Source: Flavobacteriales bacterium | GTDB taxonomy: Bacteria > Bacteroidota > Bacteroidia > Flavobacteriales_F > PHOS-HE28 | Length of the DNA: 64,000 bases | NCBI GenBank assembly: GCA_020852835.1 | Contig: JADZAC010000039.1 | Span: 114,623-178,622 of the forward strand | Direction of reading: 5' to 3' | Shown here: positions 19,185 through 29,400 of the stretch, piece by piece | Layout of the letters: every line of letters starts with the position of its first letter | Numbering within the stretch: the first letter of the stretch is position 1 | Made by a program: the position numbers and the translations under genes | Notes under the pieces: generated by a model | What the model was told of the DNA's origin: nothing | Seen by the model: only the letters and a program-made list of their open reading frames with translations | Databases searched by the model: none

Positions 19185-19922
19185 TTACCCGTGCACCGCC
19201 CCGCTCATCGCAAAGATCCGCTCGGGGTCCTCTTCAAAGGCGGTGCCCACCACCAGCACATCGGCACCGGCCTCGCACAGCGCGCGGGCCGTGTCCGCAT
19301 CGCGGATGCCGCCGCCCACGATGATCGGTAGGGCCACGTTGGCGCGCACGGCGGCGATCATCTCGGGCGAAACCGTGCGCTGTGCGCCGCTGCCGGTGTC
19401 CATGTAGATGGTGCGCAGGCCCAGCAAGGCACCGGCCAGCGCCGTGGCGGCTGCAATGCCGGGCTTGTCGTGCGGAATGGGCACGGTTTGGCTCACGTAG
19501 CTCACCGTGGTGGGCTTTCCGCCATCCACCAACAGGTAGCCCGTGGGGATGGCTTCCAGGCCCAAGGCCCGCACGGTGGGCGCGGCGTTCACATGGTGGC
19601 CAATGAGCAGCTCCGGGTTGCGGCCGCTGATCAGCGAGAGGAAGAGCAGCGCATCGGCGTGTTCGCTAAGCTGGGCGGGGCTACCGGGAAAAAGCACCAC
19701 GGGGCGGTCGCTCCACTGCTTCACCAATTGCACACATCGGTTGAAGCTGGCCGAGGTGAGCAGGCTTCCGCCCACGAAGATCAGGTCGGCTTTGGCCATG
19801 CAGGCGTTCTGCACGGTGCGTTCCAGCACGGCCTCGTCCTGCCCGAAGTCGGGATCGATCAGTACGGCAAGCAGCTTGCGTCCTTCCGCCTTGGCCGCCT
19901 CCAACAGTGCCAGCACGCTCAT
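19185..19922 (-). CDS. Geranylgeranylglyceryl-phosphate synthase family protein (PcrB-like)
   Basis: A (beta/alpha)8 prenyltransferase family that joins a polyprenyl diphosphate to glycerol-1-phosphate. The 245-residue protein carries LLAVLIDPDF (about 18-27), DLIFVGGSLLT (about 46-56), PVVLFPGSPAQLS, and the phosphate-binding TIYMDTGSGAQ and PIIVGGGIRDADTA. These match the group II enzymes of archaea and Bacteroidota, where the ether-lipid product is poorly understood. The last 14 codons are duplicated at 14985-15027. The start at 19922 gives a normal family length. It stands alone, convergent with the T9SS gene ending at 19142. The specific prenyl chain cannot be read from sequence. Confidence 0.88.
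   Translation of the reverse strand: MSVLALLEAAKAEGRKLLAVLIDPDFGQDEAVLERTVQNACMAKADLIFVGGSLLTSASFNRCVQLVKQWSDRPVVLFPGSPAQLSEHADALLFLSLISGRNPELLIGHHVNAAPTVRALGLEAIPTGYLLVDGGKPTTVSYVSQTVPIPHDKPGIAAATALAGALLGLRTIYMDTGSGAQRTVSPEMIAAVRANVALPIIVGGGIRDADTARALCEAGADVLVVGTAFEEDPERIFAMSGAVHG
19188..19230 (-). repeat. Direct repeat 2: 3' end of the GGGP synthase-like gene
   Basis: The intact partner of the displaced copy at 14985-15027, in the same orientation. Together they enclose 4.16 kb with two lower-GC T9SS genes, the arrangement left when an element inserts into a gene 3' end and rebuilds it. Confidence 0.7.
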
Positions 19923-20034
19923 GGGGCGAACTTAATTCCCAGCGGATGGACAAGTCGCCAAAGGGTCAATTTGACAAATTGCCAAAGGAACAATTCGCCG
20001 AAGATCCGAACCCGCAACCCTTCAACCCGCAACA

Positions 20035-20076
20035 GTTCGTAGGGTGTAGTTCGTAGAGCGTAGTTCGTAGGTTGTC
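20035..20076 (+). repeat. Three tandem 14-nt repeats upstream of ahcY
   Basis: GTTCGTAGGGTGTA (20035), GTTCGTAGAGCGTA (20049) and GTTCGTAGGTTGTC (20063), head to tail. Just before them (19950-20034) are other short degenerate repeats of the kind 'gccaaagg..aat' and 'aacccgcaac'. Related units lie on the other side of ahcY. Confidence 0.8.
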
Positions 20077-20124
20077 GGGGCTGTTCACCAATCACCAACT
20101 CCTGTTCACCTCCCCTAAAAGCCC

Positions 20125-20132
20125 TACCTTTG
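20125..20132 (+). promoter_or_regulatory. -7 box of ahcY promoter
   Basis: TACCTTTG matches TAnnTTTG exactly, 26 nt before the ahcY ATG at 20159. Confidence 0.55.
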
Positions 20133-20158
20133 CCACCCTTTTCAGATCCACAACGACC

Positions 20159-21472
<1,314 letters not shown>

Positions 21473-21482
21473 TCAGGGAAAA

Positions 21483-21624
21483 GTTCGTAGGGCGTAGTTC
21501 GTGGAATGCGGCCCGGAGCGCCATGCTCCGTGGCCGCATTTTTACAGGGTATAGGGAGTGGTTCGCAGCGCGAAGTTCGTAGGGCCAAGTGCGCCCTACG
21601 CCCAAGGCTCTACACCCTACGAAC
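21483..21624. repeat. 14-nt repeats and an inverted pair downstream of ahcY
   Basis: Units related to GTTCGTAGGGYGTA occur at 21483, 21497, 21561 and 21575. Their reverse complement is at 21611-21624 (TACACCCTACGAAC), so 21575-21624 can fold on itself. With the three units before the gene, ahcY is bracketed by this family. Confidence 0.7.
21505..21543 (+). terminator. Intrinsic terminator of ahcY
   Basis: Two stacked stems: AATGCGGCC (21505-21513) pairs with GGCCGCATT (21532-21540), and CGGAGC (21514-21519) pairs with GCTCCG (21525-21530). Together with the last bases of the stem this gives TTTTT (21539-21543). Confidence 0.85.
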
Positions 21625-21630
21625 TCCCCC

Positions 21631-22059
21631 TCAATTGAAGATCCTCAACACCGTCCCGTTGAACGTGGTGTTGTAGCGCTTCAGGCCGAAGACGGCGGGC
21701 CCGTTCACTACGCTGCCGTCCAAGAGCAGAAAGGCGCTGTGGCAGCATGCGGTATCGCGGGCCATCACCTGGCTGTCATCCACCGTCACCCGGCATTGAT
21801 CGGCCGATTGGTAGGTGCAGTGGCGATCCAAGGCGCTGAATTCATCGGTGCTTTTGCGGTAAACGATTAGCCCCTCGGAACCGCCGATCACATAGGCCCA
21901 GCCGCCCACCACCTGCAAGGCGTTGTACTCGGGCAAGTTCAAGTTGATGCTGATGTCCACCGAAACGAGCGGGACCGCCACGGCCTGCTCCTTTTTGCAG
22001 GCGGTGGTCAGCAGGGCCGCCAATGCCATCAGTGCTGCAAAGTGTGGGAATGCCTTCAT
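21631..22059 (-). CDS. Rieske-fold lipoprotein with incomplete cluster ligands
   Basis: A 142-residue lipoprotein. The signal peptide MKAFPHFAALMALAALLTTAC ends in a lipobox cysteine. The rest aligns by eye with small Bacteroidota lipoproteins of the Rieske fold: GGSEGLIVYRKSTDEFSALDRHCTY, then ACCHSAFLLLDGSVVNGPAVFGLKRY, ending LRIFN. In a true Rieske protein the ligands are C-x-H and C-x2-H. Here the first pair reads C-x-Y, and the second has A at the expected cysteine position (ACCH), so a normal [2Fe-2S] cluster is doubtful. I chose the ATG at 22059 because it opens the lipoprotein signal. It is divergent from the small basic protein at 22142. Confidence 0.75.
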   Translation of the reverse strand: MKAFPHFAALMALAALLTTACKKEQAVAVPLVSVDISINLNLPEYNALQVVGGWAYVIGGSEGLIVYRKSTDEFSALDRHCTYQSADQCRVTVDDSQVMARDTACCHSAFLLLDGSVVNGPAVFGLKRYNTTFNGTVLRIFN

Positions 22060-22093
22060 CAACAACGGATCGTGGGTGCTTGTTGGAGCATGG

Positions 22094-22101
22094 CAAAAGT
22101 A
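22094..22101 (-). promoter_or_regulatory. -7 box for the Rieske-fold lipoprotein gene
   Basis: TACTTTTG on the minus strand matches TAnnTTTG exactly, 34 nt before the start at 22059. Confidence 0.5.
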
Positions 22102-22141
22102 CGGCGTATAAAACGGCTTGATCTTGGCAGCCGCTTGGTAA

Positions 22142-22441
22142 ATGGCGCGCTGGCTCAAACGTATCTGTTTGTCGCTGCTTCCGCTGATGGTGGCGGCCAC
22201 GGCGTTGCATGCGCAGGCGGGCATCGGCCAACGGGACCAGGAACGGATCCAGGCGGAAAAGAAAAAGACCGACGCCAAGGAGGTGAAGAAAGAGGAGAAG
22301 CGCCTTTACAAGAAGCACCTCTCCAACCAGGACAAGGCCACGCGCAAACGCATGAAGCGCAACAAACGGCGTGCGGACAGGCAAGGCAACAGCGGCCACC
22401 GGGAACCCTTCTTCCGGAGGCTCTTCGGCACCCGGCACTAG
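22142..22441 (+). CDS. Small basic secreted protein of unknown function
   Basis: A 99-residue protein. A signal peptide (MARWLKRICLSLLPLMVAATALHAQ) is followed by a very basic, probably helical mature part of about 74 residues, with runs such as EKKKTDAKEVKKEEKRLYKKH and NQDKATRKRMKRNKRR. Similar short Lys/Arg-rich periplasmic proteins recur in Bacteroidota, but I know no function for them. It has no cysteines after the signal. It is transcribed divergently from the Rieske-fold lipoprotein, with an 82-bp gap. I am confident the gene is real because of the intact signal peptide. Confidence 0.7.
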   Translation: MARWLKRICLSLLPLMVAATALHAQAGIGQRDQERIQAEKKKTDAKEVKKEEKRLYKKHLSNQDKATRKRMKRNKRRADRQGNSGHREPFFRRLFGTRH

Positions 22442-22620
22442 GGGTCGGACGTGTATACATCGGCTTGGATCGGGCAACGGGGATCTTGGCGGCGGGCAAC
22501 TTGGGGTGATACCTTGGCCCTGCATCAACGCCGGAGCGCACCCCCATGACCCCCCCGAGAACAACAGGGCACTTTTGCGGAAAATCGGCTTTCCCGCGTC
22601 CATCAAGGGATTGCGGCGAT

Positions 22621-22649
22621 TTGCACGATCCGGGACTTTTCTATCTTTA
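22621..22649 (+). promoter_or_regulatory. Promoter of the TonB receptor / PorV-like operon
   Basis: TTG at 22621-22623 and TATCTTTA at 22642-22649 with an 18-nt spacer, close to the Bacteroidota consensus. It lies 47 nt before the ATG at 22696. Confidence 0.55.
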
Positions 22650-22695
22650 CGCCCCCTCGTTGCCTATCATTCAAGAACGTAACAACCCCTCGTTG

Positions 22696-25600
22696 ATGCT
22701 GAGAAAACTATGCTCGGCCGCTGTCATCTTCATAAGCAGTGCGCTCGGCCTGAACGCCCAGGTGGGTTCGGGCACCCTTCAAGGCGTGATCAAGGACAAG
22801 GGTTCGGCGGAGCCGCTCCCCTTTGTGTCCGTTGTGGTGGAAAACCGCGGAACCCGGGTGGCTGCGGGCCAGTCGGATTTTGACGGCAACTTCCGCATCA
22901 CGCCCATTGAGCCCGGCACCTATGACGTAACGGCCAGCATGATGGGCTACCAGCCCCTGAAGGTCACCGGGGTGGTGATCAACAGCAACAAGATCACCTT
23001 TCAGGACTTCAACCTCAACAGCGGGGTGGAACTGGAGCAGGTGGAGGTGGTGCGTTACAAGGTGCCCCTGATCGACAAGGACGGCGGGGCCTCGGGCCAG
23101 ACCGTTACGCGCGACCAGATCGCCAAGATGCCCACCCGGTCGGCCTCGGCCATCGCCACCACCGTGGCCGGTGCCAGCACAGCCGGCACCGGAGGCGGAG
23201 TGAGCATCCGCGGCAGCCGCTCGGAGAACACCTATTACTACATCGACGGGGTGAAGGTGCCCGCCGGGGCGGGCATCGGCCTGCCCAAGAGCGCCATTGA
23301 GGAAGTGCAGGTGATCACCGGCGGGGTGCCGGCCAGCTACGGCGACGTTACCGGCGGTCTGGTGAACATCACCACCCGGGGGCCCAGCCGCAGCTTCTTC
23401 GGAGGGGTGGAATACCTCACCTCGGGCTACAAGGTGGGTCCGGATATCACTGACATGGCGGGCTTGGACAAGTATGGCTTCAACCAGTTGGAAGCCAGCC
23501 TCTCCGGGCCGCTCTTCTTTAAAAAGGACAGCTTGGGCAACAAGGACAAAGCCCTGCTGGGCTTCTTCTTCAGCGGCCAATTGACCGATGTGGTGGATGG
23601 ATCCCCCCTGTGGGGCGGCGACCTGCGGGTGAAGCCCGAAGTGCGCGACCAGCTGCTCAGCACCCCTTACCGGGTGGTGGACGTGGCCGGCCAGTCCGTA
23701 GTGCGCTACAACTCGGATTATCTGCGCGACAGCGACGTGGAGAGCATCACCACCCGCCAGAATGCCCGCAGCCGCAGTGCCTTGGCCTCCGGCAAGATCG
23801 ATATTGCCACCACCGAAACGATCAACCTCACCGTGGGCGGCTCCATGGACCTGGGCAAGAACCAGGACTTCAACCGCAACAACAGCCTGCTCAACGCCGA
23901 GAACAATACCGAGTTCAAAAACTCCACCTGGCGCACCTTCCTGCGCTTCACCCAGCGCTTCAACAGCCAAGAGGAGGCCGCAGGCAGCGAGGAAAAATCG
24001 GGCGGCATCAAGAACGCCTACTACAGCGTGCAGTTGGACTATTCCCGATACACCCAGAAGAGCGCCGCACAGGACCATGGCGACAACCTGTTTGATTACG
24101 GCTACCTGGGCAAGTACACCACGGATCGGATCCCGACCTACGATCCCTTCACCGGCAAACAGACCGGCTTTATGGATACGCAGGTGCACTTCACGCCGTC
24201 GGACCTCAACCCCGATGCAGCGGCCTTCCCCGCCCAGTATTTCTCCCTCTTCCCCGAAGGCTCGGCCTTCTACCAGAACAACCTGAACATCACCCAGAGC
24301 GGCGGCCTGCTCAACGGCCAGCTGCCCGGCAGCGTGTACAGCTTGTGGAACAACGTGGGCGGCCTGAGCAACCGCTGGTCGCAATACCAAAGCGATCAGG
24401 CCCGGGTCTCGGCCACCGGTTCCGCCGAGCTCGGCAAGCACAGCGTGAGCGTGGGCGTGGAATATGAGCAGCTTACCCAGCGTTCCTACCTCGTTGCCCC
24501 GGTGGGCCTTTGGGGAACCGCCCGCCAGCTCACCAACTTCCACCTGCGCGAATTGGACCGCAGCGACAGCACCTTGGTACAAGGCCCCGGCGGAGTGATC
24601 TACACCAACTACGACCGCTTGGTGGGCGACGACCAGACCATTTTCGACTACAACCTGCGCAACGCCTTGGGCCTGAACCCCAACGGCACCGACTTCATCG
24701 ACGTGGATGCCCTGGATCCTTCCATCTTCTCCTTGGACATGTTCTCCCCGGACGAGCTGATCCAGAACGGACAGGGTAATTTGATCAACAGCTACTACGG
24801 GTACGACTATACCGGTGAGAAGCTCACCAGCCGGCCCAGCTTCGCGGACTTCTTCAACGATTACAAGATGATCGGCAACGACACGGCCTACACCCGCCTG
24901 CAGGCGCCGTTCCAGCCGATCTACGTGGCGGGCTATGTAATGGACAAGTTCGCCTTTGACGACATCATCTTCAACGTGGGCGTGCGCGTGGACCGCTACG
25001 ATGCCAACCAGAACGTGCTGAAGGACCCCTACCTGTGGCGGCCGGCCTACAAGGCAGGCGATGCCACGGTCCAGAACCTCTACACGGCCACCAACCCGCG
25101 GCCGGGCAACATCGGCGATGACTTCGTGGTGTACGTGAACAACAGCGCAGAGCCCACCGCCATCGTCGGCTACCGGGATGGCGACAATTGGTACAATGCC
25201 CAAGGCGAAACCGTGGTGGACCCCACCGTGTTGCGCCAATCCGAGGGCATCCAGCCCTATCTGGTGGACTACCTGAACGATCCCGCAGGCAGCCTGGTGG
25301 GTTCCAAGTTGCGCCAGGAGGCTTTTGAGGTGTACAAGCCGGAAGTGAACGTGATGCCCCGCATCGCCTTCTCCTTCCCGATCAGCGATGAGGCCGTGTT
25401 CTTTGCCCACTACGACATCCTTACCCAGCGCCCCACCGGCTTCGGCCGCTTGGACCTTCAGGGCTACGCCTACATCGAGAACACCGGCGCCATCCTCAAC
25501 AACCCCAACCTGAAGCCCACCAAGACCATCGATTACGAACTGGGCTTCCAGCAAGTGCTCAGCAAGGCTTCTTCCTTGAAGCTTTCCGCCTACTACCGTG

Positions 25601-26406
25601 AACTGCGCGACCAGATCCAGGTGCGCAACGTGGCCCAAGCCTGGCCGGTGAGCTATCGCACTTACGACAATATCGACTTCGGCAACGTCATCGGCTTTAC
25701 CACCACCTACGACCTGCGCCGCACCAAGAACGTATGGCTGCGCGGCAGCTACACCCTGCAGTTCGCCAAGGGCACCGGCAGCGACCCCAACACCACCCTG
25801 GCGCTGATCAATGCCAACCAGCCCAACCTGCGCACCATCTTCCCCCTGAGCTTCGACCAGCGCCACCGCTTCCAAGCCACCGTCGATTTCCGTTACGGCG
25901 AAGGTGCCGATTACAACGGACCGATCCTCCTCGGCAAGAAGCTGTTTGAGCGCACCGGCATCAACTTCGTGGCCGACCTGGGCAGCGGAACGCCCTACAG
26001 CAGGTCTTCCCGTATCACCAACACGGGCGAAGGCACCGGCACCAACCAGTTGGAAGGTACCCTCAACGGGGCCAACCTGCCCTGGCAGTTCAACACCGAC
26101 CTGATGCTGGACCGCGACATCCCCCTGACCTTCAACAAGGACGCCGGCGACAAGGCTAAACGCGCCAACCTGAACATTTACCTGTTGGTGAACAACGTGC
26201 TCAATACGCAAATGATCACCGGCGTATACCGCGCCACGGGCTCGCCCAGCGACGATGGCTTCCTGGCATCCGCACAGTACAGCACCTACATCGCGGGCAA
26301 GAACGATCCGCAGAGCTACCGCGACCTGTACGCCCTGAAAGTTGATTCCCCCTATAACTACGGCGCTCCCCGCACCATTCGTTTGGGTGCCCGCCTCGAT
26401 TTCTGA
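22696..26406 (+). CDS. Large TonB-dependent receptor, first gene of three-gene operon
   Basis: A 1236-residue outer-membrane receptor. The signal peptide ends SALGLNAQ. It is followed by a carboxypeptidase-like domain (GVIKDKGSAEPLPFVSVVVE), then a plug (TVTRDQIAKMPTRSASAIA, then VSIRGSRSENTYYYIDGVKVP and GGVPASYGDVTGGLVNITT). The long barrel ends in the aromatic-terminated IRLGARLDF. I chose the ATG at 22696 because it begins the signal peptide; the frame is open further upstream to 22546 without such features. It is followed after 21 nt by a 1393-residue secreted protein and then a PorV-like gene, which points to a joint function. The minus-strand open frame opposite it is a GC shadow. Confidence 0.92.
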   Translation: MLRKLCSAAVIFISSALGLNAQVGSGTLQGVIKDKGSAEPLPFVSVVVENRGTRVAAGQSDFDGNFRITPIEPGTYDVTASMMGYQPLKVTGVVINSNKITFQDFNLNSGVELEQVEVVRYKVPLIDKDGGASGQTVTRDQIAKMPTRSASAIATTVAGASTAGTGGGVSIRGSRSENTYYYIDGVKVPAGAGIGLPKSAIEEVQVITGGVPASYGDVTGGLVNITTRGPSRSFFGGVEYLTSGYKVGPDITDMAGLDKYGFNQLEASLSGPLFFKKDSLGNKDKALLGFFFSGQLTDVVDGSPLWGGDLRVKPEVRDQLLSTPYRVVDVAGQSVVRYNSDYLRDSDVESITTRQNARSRSALASGKIDIATTETINLTVGGSMDLGKNQDFNRNNSLLNAENNTEFKNSTWRTFLRFTQRFNSQEEAAGSEEKSGGIKNAYYSVQLDYSRYTQKSAAQDHGDNLFDYGYLGKYTTDRIPTYDPFTGKQTGFMDTQVHFTPSDLNPDAAAFPAQYFSLFPEGSAFYQNNLNITQSGGLLNGQLPGSVYSLWNNVGGLSNRWSQYQSDQARVSATGSAELGKHSVSVGVEYEQLTQRSYLVAPVGLWGTARQLTNFHLRELDRSDSTLVQGPGGVIYTNYDRLVGDDQTIFDYNLRNALGLNPNGTDFIDVDALDPSIFSLDMFSPDELIQNGQGNLINSYYGYDYTGEKLTSRPSFADFFNDYKMIGNDTAYTRLQAPFQPIYVAGYVMDKFAFDDIIFNVGVRVDRYDANQNVLKDPYLWRPAYKAGDATVQNLYTATNPRPGNIGDDFVVYVNNSAEPTAIVGYRDGDNWYNAQGETVVDPTVLRQSEGIQPYLVDYLNDPAGSLVGSKLRQEAFEVYKPEVNVMPRIAFSFPISDEAVFFAHYDILTQRPTGFGRLDLQGYAYIENTGAILNNPNLKPTKTIDYELGFQQVLSKASSLKLSAYYRELRDQIQVRNVAQAWPVSYRTYDNIDFGNVIGFTTTYDLRRTKNVWLRGSYTLQFAKGTGSDPNTTLALINANQPNLRTIFPLSFDQRHRFQATVDFRYGEGADYNGPILLGKKLFERTGINFVADLGSGTPYSRSSRITNTGEGTGTNQLEGTLNGANLPWQFNTDLMLDRDIPLTFNKDAGDKAKRANLNIYLLVNNVLNTQMITGVYRATGSPSDDGFLASAQYSTYIAGKNDPQSYRDLYALKVDSPYNYGAPRTIRLGARLDF

Positions 26407-26427
26407 CCCCATAGAAAGGCCTGAACC

Positions 26428-29400
26428 ATGAACACCCTACGCCTTACTTCCTCCCTCCTGGCCATCACGGCAGCCACGGTGCTTTCCGCCCGTGAGGTGC
26501 CCGGGGCCGGGCCACGCTCCGGCGGCCAAGCCGGTGGCGGCCGGGCAGCGGCCTGCGCGCCCTCCACGGCAAAGGCTGAGCTGGACCTCAACAACGTAAG
26601 GGCCCGCATTGAGACCGGCGGCAACCTGTGGCAAGACCGCGAAGGCGCCGGTGGCCCAGCCTACGAGGTGCCCAAGACACCCGATAACACCGGCCCCAAT
26701 GCACTCTTTGCCGGCGCCCTCTGGATGGGCGGCCTTTCACCCGACAACGTGTTGAAATTGGCCGCCGTGCGCTTCCGCCAGGTGGGCAATGACTACTGGC
26801 CCGGCCCGCTCACCGCCTACGATACCATCAACCACACCGGTGATGCCTCCATCGACGGATCGGTGTGCACCGAATTCGACCGCACCTGGAAGACCTACCG
26901 CATGGACGCCCAGCGGCAGGATGCCTACTTCCGCTGCCTGGCCGATCCGCTGTGCGACCCTGCCGTGGAATTTGCCGGATACACCGTGCCCGGCTACTTC
27001 TTCGAATGGCCGGCCCACGGTGACGTGTCCAAGGGGCAGGACTACAATCTGGCGCCTTACTTCGATTCCCCCTATGGCGAACAGGACGTGTACGACCCCG
27101 AGAACGGGGATTACCCGGGGTACGACCTCAAAGGGGTGATCGACTGCAAGGCCAAGCGCCGCGAAGATGCCGTGCCCTTGTTCGGCGACCAGAACATCTG
27201 GTGGGTGTTCAATGACAAGGGCAACACCCACACCGAGTCCGGCGGCCAGCCCATCGGCATGGAGATCCGCGCACAGGCCTTTGCCTTCAGCACCAACGAC
27301 GAGATCAACAACATGACGTTCTACAACTACGTGTTGATCAACCAAGGCACACAAACCCTTACCCAGACCTACTTCGGCCAATGGGTGGACGTGGACCTCG
27401 GCGGTGCCAACGATGACTATGTGGGTTGCGACGTGGAGCGCGGCCTGGGCTATGGCTACAACGGTGATGCCGTGGACGAGAATGCCAACGGCCACCCCGG
27501 CTATGGCGGCCCCAACCCCCCGCCTCCGGCCATTGGCGTGGACTTCTTCGAAGGGCCGTACCAAGATTATGACGGCATGGACAACCCGCTGACCAACAAC
27601 TGCCAGGATGCAGTGGATTCTCTCGGTATTGTCTACGGTGGCATCGGCATCGGCTACGGGGATGATGTGACCGACAACGAGCGGTACGGCATGCGTGCCT
27701 TCGTGTACCACAACAATGCCTCCGGTGCCATCGGCGACCCCAACAACGCAGGCCAATACTACGGATACCTGAAAGGGATCTGGGGGGACAACACGCCCAT
27801 GACCTACGGCGGCAACGGCTACAACCCCGGTGGAGGCGGTGTACGTTCGTACTACATGTTCCCGGGCTCCTCCGACGACTTGGGCTGGGGCACCAGCTGC
27901 GTGCCGCAACCGGTGTGGGACGAGGTGACCGCCGGCAACGCACCCGAAGACCGCCGCTTTATCCAGAGCGCCGGCCCCTTCACCTTGGAACCGGGCGCCT
28001 ACAACAACATCACCGTGGGCGTAGTGTACGCCAGGGCCGGTGGTGGCGGAGTGGACGCCAGCATCAACCTGATGCGCCAAGCGGACGACAAGGCGCAGTC
28101 CCTGTTCGACAACTGTTTCCGCATCCTCAATGGCCCGGACGCACCGGACATGGCCATCCAGGAGCTGGACCGTGAGCTGATCCTCTACCTCACCAACCCG
28201 CAGGGCAGCAACAACTACAACGAGGCCTATGTGGAACTCGATGCCACCATTCCCGCAGTGAGCTTGGTGACCACCTACGAAACCCAAACGCTGTATGATA
28301 CCGCGGGCAACGTAGTGGGCCAGTTCGAGGTTCCCACCGGCACGGCGGAGGTGAACAACGATCGCAACTACCGGTTCCAAGGCTATCAGATCTTCCAAGT
28401 GGTGGACGCCACCGTATCACCCGATGAATTGACCAATACGAACAAGGCGCGATTGGTGGCGCAGGTGGACATCCAGGACGGCATCAGCCAGCTGATCAAC
28501 TGGGAAGCCAATGCCGACCTGAACATGCCGGTTCCCGTGGAAAAGGTGAACGGACGCGATACGGGTGTGGTGCACTCCTTCCGCATCCTCGAAGATGCGT
28601 TCGCCACGGGCGATCCGCGCTTGACCAACTTCAAGACGTACCACTTCATGGCCTTGGCCTACGGGTACAACAACTACCAGGAATACGACCCCAACACCTT
28701 GACCGGCCAGCCTTATCCGTATCTGGCGGGCCGCAAGTCCACCACCGGATCGATCCGTTCCTATGCCGGCATTCCGCACAAGCCAAGCGTGGAGAATGGA
28801 GGCACGGTGCTGAACGCACAATACGGTGACGGCTTCGAAATCACGCGCCTGGAGGGCCAGGGCAACGGTGGCAACCGGATCGCCATCTCCAAGGCCAGTT
28901 TGGACGCCATCGTGGCCTCACCGGACGGCCGCATCAACGAGGTGAAATACCAGAAAGGCCTGGGCCCGGTGAACATCAAGGTAGTGGACCCGCTGAAGGT
29001 GCCCGCCGGTGATTTTGAACTGTGGTTCACCGACACCACCACCATTCCCACGCCCACGGCCCCGGTGACCTACACGCGCTTGCAGGATGCCAGTTGGATG
29101 CTGGTGCGCTTGTCCAGTGCGCCCACCAGCGCAGACACGGTGCGTTCCACCCGTACCATCCAGTTGCAGAACGAACAGCTGATCCCCCAGTGGGGCCTCT
29201 CGGTATCGATCATGCAAACGTTGTACGGCGGCATCGGCGACAAGTACACCAAGTTCCTCGGGTCCGACCCGCTGGGGGTGCCTGCCGATTGGTACGCGGG
29301 CATTCCGGACCAGGAAGGCGAGCAGGTGCAGAACTGGATCCGTTCGGGCTCGGCCGTGGATGAAACCTTGGAGTACCCCGACAATGAGGGTGCCGATCCG

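Noticed and set aside
20035..20076. Possible CRISPR array upstream of ahcY.
   Set aside because: The units are 14 nt and directly abutting, with no spacers, and no cas genes are nearby.
22708..26412. A 1234-codon open frame on the minus strand opposite the TonB receptor (also 3318-5225, 90-1400 and 28918-31770).
   Set aside because: Long antisense frames are expected opposite high-GC genes with G/C-rich third positions. Their products lack domains and signal peptides, while the opposite strand carries clear families.
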